The position numbers and the translations under genes were made by a program. From Akkermansiaceae bacterium (GTDB taxonomy: Bacteria; Verrucomicrobiota; Verrucomicrobiia; Verrucomicrobiales; Akkermansiaceae), in NCBI GenBank assembly GCA_026421245.1, contig JAPKDJ010000001.1:110899-174898 (forward strand): 64,000 nt of DNA, written 5' to 3'. Below, in pieces: positions 27,897-35,610 of this stretch (position 1 is its first letter; every line of letters begins with the position of its first letter). The notes beneath the pieces were generated by a model, which did not search any database, was not told the DNA's origin, and was given only the letters and a program-made list of their open reading frames with translations.

Positions 27897-28285
27897 GTGA
27901 TCATTTTGAGTGGTCTCGGCTTGTTGAGTTTTATGAGACTGATTTGGCGGGGATCGCCCATTTTTCAAACTTCTATCGCTGGATGGAGTCGGCGGAGCAC
28001 GCCTTTAAAAGGGAGCGGGGAATGATTCTCCACCGCGATGGAGTTGGTTGGCCGCGAGTGAATGCGAGCGCGGATTTTAAAAAACCGGTAAAATTCGGGG
28101 ACTTGGTGCGAGTGCGAGTAGAGGTGGCGCAATTGCGGACGCGCTCGGTGCGATGTGTGTTCGAGATTCGTGTCAATGAAAGTGCAGAGGTTCATGCGAC
28201 AGGGGAAATGACCTCGGTATGTGTTGACTTGAGCACAATGGAAGCGATTAAAATTCCTGCTGAAATTCGGGAATGTTTGTCGTAG
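27893..28285 (+). CDS. 4HBT-type hotdog thioesterase
   Basis: 130 residues, overlapping the glycosyltransferase by four bases. EFYETDLAGIAHFSNFYRWM carries the aspartate and glycine-histidine expected for the active site of 4-hydroxybenzoyl-CoA thioesterase-like hotdog enzymes, and RVRVEVAQLRTRSVRCVFEI is the long hotdog beta-sheet. Such enzymes release acids from CoA or carrier protein thioesters. With the chorismate-lyase-like and halogenase-like genes upstream it completes an apparent five-gene pathway. Substrate not readable. Confidence 0.8.
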   Translation: MSDHFEWSRLVEFYETDLAGIAHFSNFYRWMESAEHAFKRERGMILHRDGVGWPRVNASADFKKPVKFGDLVRVRVEVAQLRTRSVRCVFEIRVNESAEVHATGEMTSVCVDLSTMEAIKIPAEIRECLS

Positions 28286-28357
28286 GAATACTCGGAAAAG
28301 AAATTCGCGGTAGCCAGACCGAAAAGATCGGAGATACTGTCCCCAGCTGAGAAAATC

Positions 28358-28882
28358 ATGGCGGCAAAGAATAATATGAACTGGGTAGCATTTTCACTAA
28401 TGACGGTGGCCTTTTGGGGGCTGTATGGGGTGTTTCTTCACAAAGGGGCGATGGGGATGAAGGACCCGGAGTTTGGGCGCTACAAAGCCTTTCTCGTGGT
28501 AGGGATCGCCTACTTCCTGGTGGCCGTTCTGGCTCCTTTGATCTTGCTTAAACTTTCGGGTTCGGACCTCAAGTTTCGCGGTGAAGGGTTCAAATGGTCT
28601 CTGATTGCAGGTGTTGTTGGCGCGGTCGGGGCACTTGGCGTCCTTCTTGCGTTTGGAAAAGGCGGGCACCCTTCGGCCGTGATGTCGATTATTTTTGCAG
28701 GGGCACCCATCGTTAATGCAGTGGTGGCACTGAAGCTGCATCCGCCCGAGGGGGGGATGTCGGCAATCCGTTGGCAGTTTTATGCAGGGATCGCCTTGGC
28801 GGCGATTGGGGGATTCATGGTGACCAAATTTAAGCCAGATCCTCCCAAGAAACCGGCTCCCGTTCAAAGCCCTGCAGACTAG
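28358..28882 (+). CDS. EamA/DMT-like membrane protein, short form
   Basis: 174 residues with about five hydrophobic segments (around 8-25, 43-65, 78-100, 108-122, 138-156). It looks like half of a drug/metabolite transporter, as in five-helix EamA domains that pair or dimerise. AGAPIVNAVVALKLHPPEGG and GIALAAIGGFMVTKFKP match the end of such domains. It follows the pathway operon by 72 bases in the same direction and could export the product, but could also be separate. Its last four bases overlap the convergent sulfatase. Confidence 0.6.
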   Translation: MAAKNNMNWVAFSLMTVAFWGLYGVFLHKGAMGMKDPEFGRYKAFLVVGIAYFLVAVLAPLILLKLSGSDLKFRGEGFKWSLIAGVVGAVGALGVLLAFGKGGHPSAVMSIIFAGAPIVNAVVALKLHPPEGGMSAIRWQFYAGIALAAIGGFMVTKFKPDPPKKPAPVQSPAD

Positions 28883-30294
28883 CGCTGCTTTGGATAGCGG
28901 GGGCCACCCCCGCCATAGGTGGACACGGCGAAATCAAAGGCCGGACCTCCGTGCCGTGGATCGAATGAGGTTTTGAGTTCGCCGGTCAGAAGACCGGCGT
29001 ATTTTTTGGTGAGATCGGGTTTGGCTTCGGCGATGTTGACGAGCTGATGAGGATCCTTGGAGAGATCATAAAGTTCATTGGCAGGGCGCTTAGCGAAGGA
29101 CCATTGGTAGAATTTCGATTCAGATCCAAGGTCGACGATGACGGTCTTGGTTGGGCCGTTGTCAGTATCTCCATACCAAGTGTTCTTTATGGTAGCTTTC
29201 TGCCAAAGCGGGGTGCCGTTGGGCCAGAGGGTTGGAAGATAATTGCGGATGTAGAGGTAATCGTGGTCGCGGTAAGAACGTGAGGGATAGCCCTCCATGC
29301 TGGGAGCTTCCTGACTGGGAACGTGACGTTCTTTTCCGGTGATGATGTGCTTGCGGAGTGAAGCATCGCCAGCGATAGCCGGGAGAAGATTTTTACCGGT
29401 CATTTCCTTGGGTGGGCTTAGTCCGGCTGCTTGCAAAAATGTCGGGGCGAGATCAATGAGCGATACGAAATCTTTGAAGGCTTGTCCGGGTTTAATTTTG
29501 TCACCCCAACGAATGGCGAGGGGAACGCGGGTTCCAGAATCGTAGAGATTGGATTTACAGCGGGGGAAGGGCATGCCGTGATCTCCGGTGACTACGATGA
29601 TCGTGCTATCGAGTTCTCCGATTTTCTCAAGTTGAGCAATCGCTTTGGCAACGTCGGAATCAAATCGTTGAACTTCGAAGTAGTAATCGGCGACATCACC
29701 GCGGACTTCATCGGTGTCCGGGAAGAAGGGGAAGATTTTGATTTTGGAGAGATCCATTCCGGAATTCTTACCCGAGCCTTTCCTGTATCCGCGGTGTGGA
29801 TCGGAGGCCCCGAGCCAAAAGCAGAAAGGGGTATCTTTGTCCGGACGGGCACCGAGGAATTCTGCAAACCCTTTCCGGTAAACTTTTCCGGCGGGGTGCT
29901 CCTTCAAAAATTTCCCTTCAAGTTTTCCCGGCCCGAAGGATTTACGCCATGAACCGGTGTGATATCCGGCATGTTGCAGAAGGCGAGAATAAGTCTCCAC
30001 CTCCTGGGGAAGGGTTCCGTAGAGATTGGCTCCTCCCTTGAGCCTCCAATGCCACTGGCCGGTCATGATGGAGTTCCGGCATGGAGTACACGAGGGCGAG
30101 GAGACGTAGGCGTTGTGAAAGAGGGCTCCTTCCTTGGCAATCCGATCAAAGGAGGGAGTCGCTACGACCGAATCGTTGCCATAAATCGAGGCATGGGGCG
30201 CCCCCCAGTCATCGGCAATGCAGAAGAGAATATTGGGGCGTTTGGTTTCGGCCGTGCAGGTGATTATTAGGAGAGAAAAGACAAGAAATTTCAT
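28879..30294 (-). CDS. Sulfatase (CxPxR type)
   Basis: 471 residues with a signal peptide of about 15-17 residues, then RPNILFCIADDWG, the opening of the alkaline phosphatase-like sulfatase domain with the metal aspartate pair. The modification motif is CTPCR (C69, P71, R73), so the nucleophile is made from cysteine; the second cysteine at 72 is unusual. DHGMPFP supplies the DHG metal motif. An active-type formylglycine-generating enzyme is at 7358-8413, so maturation is possible. Sulfated polysaccharide is the usual substrate in this phylum. Confidence 0.9.
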   Translation of the reverse strand: MKFLVFSLLIITCTAETKRPNILFCIADDWGAPHASIYGNDSVVATPSFDRIAKEGALFHNAYVSSPSCTPCRNSIMTGQWHWRLKGGANLYGTLPQEVETYSRLLQHAGYHTGSWRKSFGPGKLEGKFLKEHPAGKVYRKGFAEFLGARPDKDTPFCFWLGASDPHRGYRKGSGKNSGMDLSKIKIFPFFPDTDEVRGDVADYYFEVQRFDSDVAKAIAQLEKIGELDSTIIVVTGDHGMPFPRCKSNLYDSGTRVPLAIRWGDKIKPGQAFKDFVSLIDLAPTFLQAAGLSPPKEMTGKNLLPAIAGDASLRKHIITGKERHVPSQEAPSMEGYPSRSYRDHDYLYIRNYLPTLWPNGTPLWQKATIKNTWYGDTDNGPTKTVIVDLGSESKFYQWSFAKRPANELYDLSKDPHQLVNIAEAKPDLTKKYAGLLTGELKTSFDPRHGGPAFDFAVSTYGGGGPRYPKQR

Positions 30295-30328
30295 GTGGAA
30301 AGCACACAGGGATACGGAAGCAAAGCCC

Positions 30329-30919
30329 TTATCCTTGCGGGTTTCGCTTGAAGAGTTCCCAAGTGAGTGTCACCGAAATGAGTGAGATGATCGACCCGGT
30401 AAGAATATCGAGAGGGCGATGTTGCCAAGTTGTGGCAATGGAAAGAATACCTAACCCAAGCAGGGGCAGCATCCAGTAAAGTCGGGATGGTCTTTCACGA
30501 GCGAGGAGGCAGATGATGGTGATCGGCCCCATCACATGCCCGCAGGGGGCGATGCAGACCGGATTGTCAATAGCGATGAGGTCGCGGTGTGTTTGGTAAA
30601 GCGGACCTTCGGGTGTTTCGGGGCGGATCATCTCGGTCGGGAAAAAATACCAGATGCTTCCAATTACGAGAAAGCTTAGCAGCACTGAGATGAGGTATTG
30701 GTAGAAATCCCGCTGTTCCCCAAGGGCATAGGCACCGAACCAAGGCATAATGAGCATGAGCAGATAGGGGATGGTCATGAGCGGCCAGAAAGGAACCCAG
30801 GCAGGCATCCCGACGACACAATGTTCAACTTCAGTTCGATGATTGATCATCAGATAGGCCGCCATCAAAGGTGCTCCCAAGGCGTGCAGGAAAAACGATC
30901 TGACGAGGAATTGTTTCAT
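30329..30919 (-). CDS. PAP2-like membrane phosphatase/transferase
   Basis: 196 residues from the ATG at 30919 (MKQFLVRSFFLHALG); a GTG at 30988 would add 23 residues. There are five to six hydrophobic segments. The core motif is CIAPCGHVMG, a variant of the PSGH motif, followed by ATTWQHRPLDILTG, which resembles the second PAP2 motif with its histidine and aspartate. The first motif, KxxxxxxRP, is not clear. Relatives include lipid phosphatases and inositol-phosphoceramide-type transferases. Functional assignment is only to superfamily level. Confidence 0.55.
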   Translation of the reverse strand: MKQFLVRSFFLHALGAPLMAAYLMINHRTEVEHCVVGMPAWVPFWPLMTIPYLLMLIMPWFGAYALGEQRDFYQYLISVLLSFLVIGSIWYFFPTEMIRPETPEGPLYQTHRDLIAIDNPVCIAPCGHVMGPITIICLLARERPSRLYWMLPLLGLGILSIATTWQHRPLDILTGSIISLISVTLTWELFKRNPQG

Positions 30920-31008
30920 TAGGTTTTGATTGAAAGAATAGAAAAAGCGCAGCTTTTCAAGGCTTGCGCTTGCTTGTTTGAGGGCCACCTCTGTTGTGGC
31001 GCATTTTC

Positions 31009-32061
31009 TTAAGACACTACCACCGCCTTGTCGTCTTCACTCGTCAGGATTCCAATTTCAGAAACGATGGAGGCACCATTGGCATAAAGGACATCCTGGG
31101 CTTCGTGGAGGTTTTCGGGACTAACGGCTAGAAGGAGGCCGCCGGACGTTTGGGCGTCGGCGAGCAGAACCTGAATTTCCTCGGGGACATCGGGGCTAAA
31201 GGTGGTGAACTCTTTGGCGAGTCTGAGGTTTTCGCGGCTTCCTCCGGGGACGCAGCCTTGTTTGATGAATTCGATAACTTCAGGGGCGATTGCGGGAACC
31301 GCTGCGGAATCGATGCGGGCAGTGACCTTGGATTCGCGACAAAGGTGGCTGAGATGTCCAAGGAGTCCAAAGCCGGTGACATCGGTGCCGGCGTGAGTCA
31401 GCCCAACTGAAGCGATGGCCGAACCGGAGGTATTGAGCGAGGCCATCTGTTCCGAGGCTTTGGCTTCAAGTTCAGGTGAACAAATGCCCCGCTTGATGGC
31501 GGTGGAAATGATGCCGGTGCCAAGGGGTTTTGTGAGAAGGAGATGATCACCCATTTGTGCTCCGGCGTTGGAAATGACCCGGTGAGGGTTGACCGTTCCG
31601 GTGACGGAAAGTCCATAAAGCGGTTCCGGGTTTTGGACGGTGTGACCTCCAGCGAGGGCGCAATGGGCTTCCGCGACTTTATCGGCGCCTCCTCGCAGGA
31701 TTTGGTTGATGGTATCGAGATCAAGCTCGTCGGTGGGCACTGCGACAATGTTCATAGCCGTGATGGGCTTCCCTCCCATGGCGTAAACATCGGAGAGGGA
31801 GTTGGCGGCTGCGATTTGCCCGAAGAGATAAGGGTCGTCGACGATCGGAGTGAAGAAATCGAGTGTTTGAACCAAGGCCAGGTCTTCGCTGATGCGGTAT
31901 ACGGCAGCATCGTCCGAGCTGGCGGATCCAATGAGAAGATTAGGGTCTGAGATGTTGGTAAGGCCACGCAAGACTTGCGTGAGTTCGGCTTGGCCGAGTT
32001 TGGAGGCTCATCCTCCGCAGGAGGATAATTCTGTTAGGCGTTTGATGTCTTCACGACTCAT
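31009..32061 (-). CDS. selD: Selenide, water dikinase containing selenocysteine
   Basis: 350 residues from ATG at 32059-32061 once the in-frame UGA at 32008-32010 is read through. The N-terminus is MSREDIKRLTELSSCGGUAS, so selenocysteine is residue 18, exactly the catalytic Cys/Sec of SelD (family motif CGG[CU]A). Downstream come DDAAVYRI, NSLSDVYAMGGKPITAMN, a conserved GGH (ALAGGHTVQN), and AGTDVTGFGLLGHL. The enzyme makes selenophosphate, the selenium donor for tRNA-Sec. A frame starting after the UGA at 31971 would lose the active site. No other Sec-system gene is in the window. Confidence 0.92.
31980..32010 (-). promoter_or_regulatory. Candidate bacterial SECIS hairpin after the UGA
   Basis: Just 3' of the UGA the minus strand can fold: an outer TGAG/CTCA pairing that includes the UGA itself, and an inner stem TCGGC/GCCGA around a CAA loop at 31990-31992. 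Bacterial SECIS elements sit immediately downstream of UGA inside the coding region, so position fits. Loop bases do not show the E. coli GGU pattern, so this is only a candidate. Confidence 0.4.
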
Positions 32062-32143
32062 GTGTAGATCGTAGCCGATGATCGATATTTTTAAACCCTT
32101 TCCCTTTCGTTCGGTTGGTTTATGAAGCTAAAGTGTTTCTACG

Positions 32144-33454
32144 ATGGCACAGAAACCTGATCCTTATGAGCTTGAGGGCGTGAAACGTTGCGCTCTGAAC
32201 CCCTTTCCCTGGCTCACTGTTTTTTTCGCAATGCTCGCCTTTCTTCTCGGTTTGATCATGTTGTCGCCGATTCCGGAGAAGGTTCGGAGGAAGATCGGAA
32301 TCTCCGGATCCAAGGAAAAGGCCAAGCCTGTGCCCCCTCCGAAACCCGAGATCATTGTGATAGAGAAGATCGTTGAAAAGGTAGTGAAGGTTGGGCCTCC
32401 CTATTACACTGTGAAGTCCGGAACAGACATTACAAAAACCTCGTTGGGGTTCGACTTTAAGTCCCTCGTTGAAGAGCGTCCGGGGCGTTTGGTGACTACA
32501 GAGCGTGAGGGAAATGGATCCTACGAGGCCTCATTCACGATCTTCATCAATCGACCGGAAGCGGCGAAGCATCTGGACGAAGTGACCATGGCCAATCCTG
32601 AGTTACTTAAAGCACTTCCCGGATTGGAGCCTATGATCGAGAAGGCTAGGGTTTCACCTTTTTTCAATAAGCTCTATGACAACAAGCTTTCACGGCTCAA
32701 GACCTATGCGAAACGAATTGATCGTCTTTTGACCAAGCACAATTATTATGATTGTCAGACGATGCTCGAATTGGAGCACCCAGGGTCGAAGCGAAAAGTG
32801 TTTCTGATGCAATCTGACATGGATGTGGTTTCCGATGGTTCCGATGGAGATCGTCTTCCGGCCATGCCTGATGAGATTGTTAATTCGAGCCACTATCAAC
32901 CTTTTACCAGTTTTGGGTGGGCTAAGACCGGGAAGGTGGAGAATCCCATGATTGAGGGTTGGAAGAAGCTCTTGGTAAAAGAAAAAGCGAGCGGGAATAC
33001 AAAGGAGGTCAGGAGATTGGAGACTGGAATTAACGACCTGAAAAAGCGTAGTTTTCTGATCGCGGAGTATGATCCATTCATCGTGATTCCGGTTGATGTG
33101 TTGGGTGATCGCGAGAGTCCTTTCGGCCCAAACGTAGGGGACTATGTGGTGGTGATGTATGGGAAGGCACTTTATCCGGCGATTGTGGGTGATGGAGGTC
33201 CGACCTTCAAAGTGGGTGAGGCCAGTCTGCGGATGGCCAAAGAGCTCAATGATAAGGCGTCACCCTACAATCGACCCGTGTCAGAGGTGAGTGTGACCTA
33301 TCTTGTTTTCCCGAGAAGCTCTGGGAAGTGGGTTGCTCCAAACTACGAAAACTGGCGCAGCGAGTGCCTCAAGCTGGTCAATGAGATTGGAGGTCTTGGC
33401 GAGGGATACGACCTTCACCGGTGGGCGGATATCCTTCCCCAACCAGGTCAGTAA
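32144..33454 (+). CDS. Membrane-anchored GH75 chitosanase-like protein
   Basis: 436 residues. An N-terminal hydrophobic segment (about 23-43, FPWLTVFFAMLAFLLGLIML) anchors the protein, followed by a proline/lysine linker (PPPKPEIIVIEKIVEKVVKV). The C-terminal region carries patterns of the 'fungal chitosanase' family GH75: MQSDMDVVSDGSDGD, where acidic residues may be catalytic, and YVVVMYGKALYPAIVGDGGP, followed by FKVGEASLRMAKELN. The family cleaves chitosan in fungi but is also found in Verrucomicrobia. Activity here is inferred. It is divergent from selD. Confidence 0.65.
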   Translation: MAQKPDPYELEGVKRCALNPFPWLTVFFAMLAFLLGLIMLSPIPEKVRRKIGISGSKEKAKPVPPPKPEIIVIEKIVEKVVKVGPPYYTVKSGTDITKTSLGFDFKSLVEERPGRLVTTEREGNGSYEASFTIFINRPEAAKHLDEVTMANPELLKALPGLEPMIEKARVSPFFNKLYDNKLSRLKTYAKRIDRLLTKHNYYDCQTMLELEHPGSKRKVFLMQSDMDVVSDGSDGDRLPAMPDEIVNSSHYQPFTSFGWAKTGKVENPMIEGWKKLLVKEKASGNTKEVRRLETGINDLKKRSFLIAEYDPFIVIPVDVLGDRESPFGPNVGDYVVVMYGKALYPAIVGDGGPTFKVGEASLRMAKELNDKASPYNRPVSEVSVTYLVFPRSSGKWVAPNYENWRSECLKLVNEIGGLGEGYDLHRWADILPQPGQ

Positions 33455-33473
33455 GAGTCGTGCCGGCTCTTTT

Positions 33474-35606
33474 TTAGCGATTTTTGGCGATATCCCGAAG
33501 TTCAGCGACCACCGTGTCGATATTGGCGGTTGGAATGGCGAGGGAGCGATGGCGGAGAGCCCGGGCAATGTTGATGCCGACCACTTCACCCTTCAGATTG
33601 ATAAGAGGAGTGCCGGTGAGGCGAGGGCTCAATGGTTGATCGTGATAAAGGCAGTGGGGGAAGCCATTGCGCCTTTTACTGAGATCTCCACCGCGGGCGC
33701 TGAGAGAGGAGAGGGCTCCGTCTCGCTGGGATGCGGATCGGTCGAAGGATCCAGCCGCAGAAGGTGGGCGGAGATCAAGGATGGGGCGGAGGGTCACTTC
33801 GTTCTTTCCTCGCTTTACGACCAGAACGATTTTTTCCCCGGGCGACCGTTTTGAAATGCCCACGGCCAAGGCTTCAATGCTTTTGACGGGCGATCCTTCA
33901 AATTCCAGAATTTCGTCTCCCTCTAGCAGGCCCACTTTGTCGGCGGGACTGCCGATCTCGACGATCTCAATCACTGGGGTGGTCGATTCAGGGGAAAAAG
34001 TCACACCGAGGTAGGCGCTTGGTTCTTCCGAGGTATGGTTCAGTTCGAAACCCTTTTTGGGAGCAACCCGGGCCGGTTGGGTGATCACTCCGGTGAGAAA
34101 GCCTCTGGAGGTTGGAGTGAGAATGAGCTGACCTACTTTAGGTTCATTGGGGTCCCAATCGACAGGCACGAGGCCGGTGGAGTTCACTCGAATCAAGGCG
34201 AGGTCGAAGTCCTTGTCTACGGCCATGATTTCTACCGGATAGTCCTTTTCTTCAAAAGTCAGCGTGAGGCCTTCGATATCTTCAATCTCCGAGGCTTTTG
34301 TGAGAAGCTGCCCCCCTTTGTGAATGACCGTTGCGCTGACAAGAGTGCGGCCTTCTTTGTTTTTAAGAGGAACAACAGATTTGGCGAACTTCTCGCGCAG
34401 GTCGTTGAGCGAAGTCTGGAATTCTTTTGCCGGGATTCGATCTGAGCTACTATCACCTTCACCGAAATCGGTCACCATCATGTCGATGACACCGGCGACA
34501 GGTTGGGGGAAGTGCCTTCGGGCAATTACCTCCTCAGGTTTCAATAAAGCCGATTTTCCGTTTCCAGTCGTGAGGGTGAGCTCGCCTCCTTTCCTAAGAC
34601 TGAGTGCGAGGGAAACTGTGCTTGCGATTGCTTCGCCATTGACGGAGGTGAGGACGTCGCCATTAGAAAGACCTGCTTTTTCGGCGGGGCTCCCAGGCAC
34701 GATTGACTTGATTCGTGGAACCCTTGCTTCAAGAGTGAATCCATAGCGAGGAGCTTTATCCGCTTCTGGATCTGGTTCCCAACGGTCGAGAAAAGTCTGC
34801 ATGTGATGAGGATCGAGGAGCCGTGGACGGGTGAGTAGGGTTGCCGCTGCGGGATCATCTTTTCCGTGCTTTTTCAGGGCTTCTTCGAAGCGGTCACGAA
34901 GTTCGGCGTAAGGTTCATCGAACATGTTTTCGAACTGCTGTTGTGCCTGGGTCGGGCGACCAAAAGATTCACTGTTCATGAGCGCGTCCCAACGGGCGAT
35001 GATGGCGGGAAGCGGGACGTGTTTGTTCACTCGCCATGATCCGCTGATGTTACTGTTGATGCCGATGACCTCTCCTTTGAGGTTGAAGAGGGGGCCGCCT
35101 GAGTCACCGGAAATCACCATGGCGGTAGAGGTGATGGAGTCGCTGAATCCACTTTTGGTTCCTGCTTCAGTGATGCGGCCAAGGCGGACCGGGGAGGGGC
35201 GTCCCACAACGGGGCCGCCGGGGTGTCCGGTGGCGATCGCCCAGTCACCGATCTTGTAGTTTTTTGTTTTGACGTAGGGGCGGAAGGGAAAGGGACCCGG
35301 AGCATTGATCTTAAGAAGGGCCCCATCGGTTTCGTGGTCGACTCCGAGGCTGGTGGCAGGGAGTTCGCGGCCATCAGCGAGGAGAACCTTCATTTGTTTT
35401 CCGGGTTCCGAGGTCACGTGGGCAGCGGTGATGACGAGGCCATCCGGAGTAACGATGACGCCCGAACCAGAGCCCCCATTCAACATGATTGCTACAGTGG
35501 CCTCGACGAGATCAGGGGTGAGGCGACGAACTGTTCGGTCAAGTTCCCTCGGGGTTTGCGCAATGAGGGACCCGATGAGGAGCGGAAGGATGAGGAGGTG
35601 TTTCAT
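33474..35606 (-). CDS. HtrA-like protease with a second, degenerate protease domain
   Basis: 710 residues with a signal peptide (1-16). Domain 1 (about 20-215) is an intact S1C protease: H63 in ITAAHVT, D94 in TDGALLKI, S169 in GDSGGPL. A first PDZ domain follows at about 275-345. The C-terminal half holds a second protease-like domain whose His motif reads LLTKASEI and Ser motif RLTGTPLINL, so it is inactive, with another PDZ (about 535-625) inserted between its two halves. It is the last gene of the MoxR/Bat operon, four bases from its neighbour. Periplasmic. Confidence 0.8.
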   Translation of the reverse strand: MKHLLILPLLIGSLIAQTPRELDRTVRRLTPDLVEATVAIMLNGGSGSGVIVTPDGLVITAAHVTSEPGKQMKVLLADGRELPATSLGVDHETDGALLKINAPGPFPFRPYVKTKNYKIGDWAIATGHPGGPVVGRPSPVRLGRITEAGTKSGFSDSITSTAMVISGDSGGPLFNLKGEVIGINSNISGSWRVNKHVPLPAIIARWDALMNSESFGRPTQAQQQFENMFDEPYAELRDRFEEALKKHGKDDPAAATLLTRPRLLDPHHMQTFLDRWEPDPEADKAPRYGFTLEARVPRIKSIVPGSPAEKAGLSNGDVLTSVNGEAIASTVSLALSLRKGGELTLTTGNGKSALLKPEEVIARRHFPQPVAGVIDMMVTDFGEGDSSSDRIPAKEFQTSLNDLREKFAKSVVPLKNKEGRTLVSATVIHKGGQLLTKASEIEDIEGLTLTFEEKDYPVEIMAVDKDFDLALIRVNSTGLVPVDWDPNEPKVGQLILTPTSRGFLTGVITQPARVAPKKGFELNHTSEEPSAYLGVTFSPESTTPVIEIVEIGSPADKVGLLEGDEILEFEGSPVKSIEALAVGISKRSPGEKIVLVVKRGKNEVTLRPILDLRPPSAAGSFDRSASQRDGALSSLSARGGDLSKRRNGFPHCLYHDQPLSPRLTGTPLINLKGEVVGINIARALRHRSLAIPTANIDTVVAELRDIAKNR

Positions 35607-35610
35607 TGGA

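Noticed and set aside
31009..31971. selD starting after the UGA (320 residues)
   Set aside because: It lacks the catalytic Cys/Sec motif that is encoded just upstream in the same frame.
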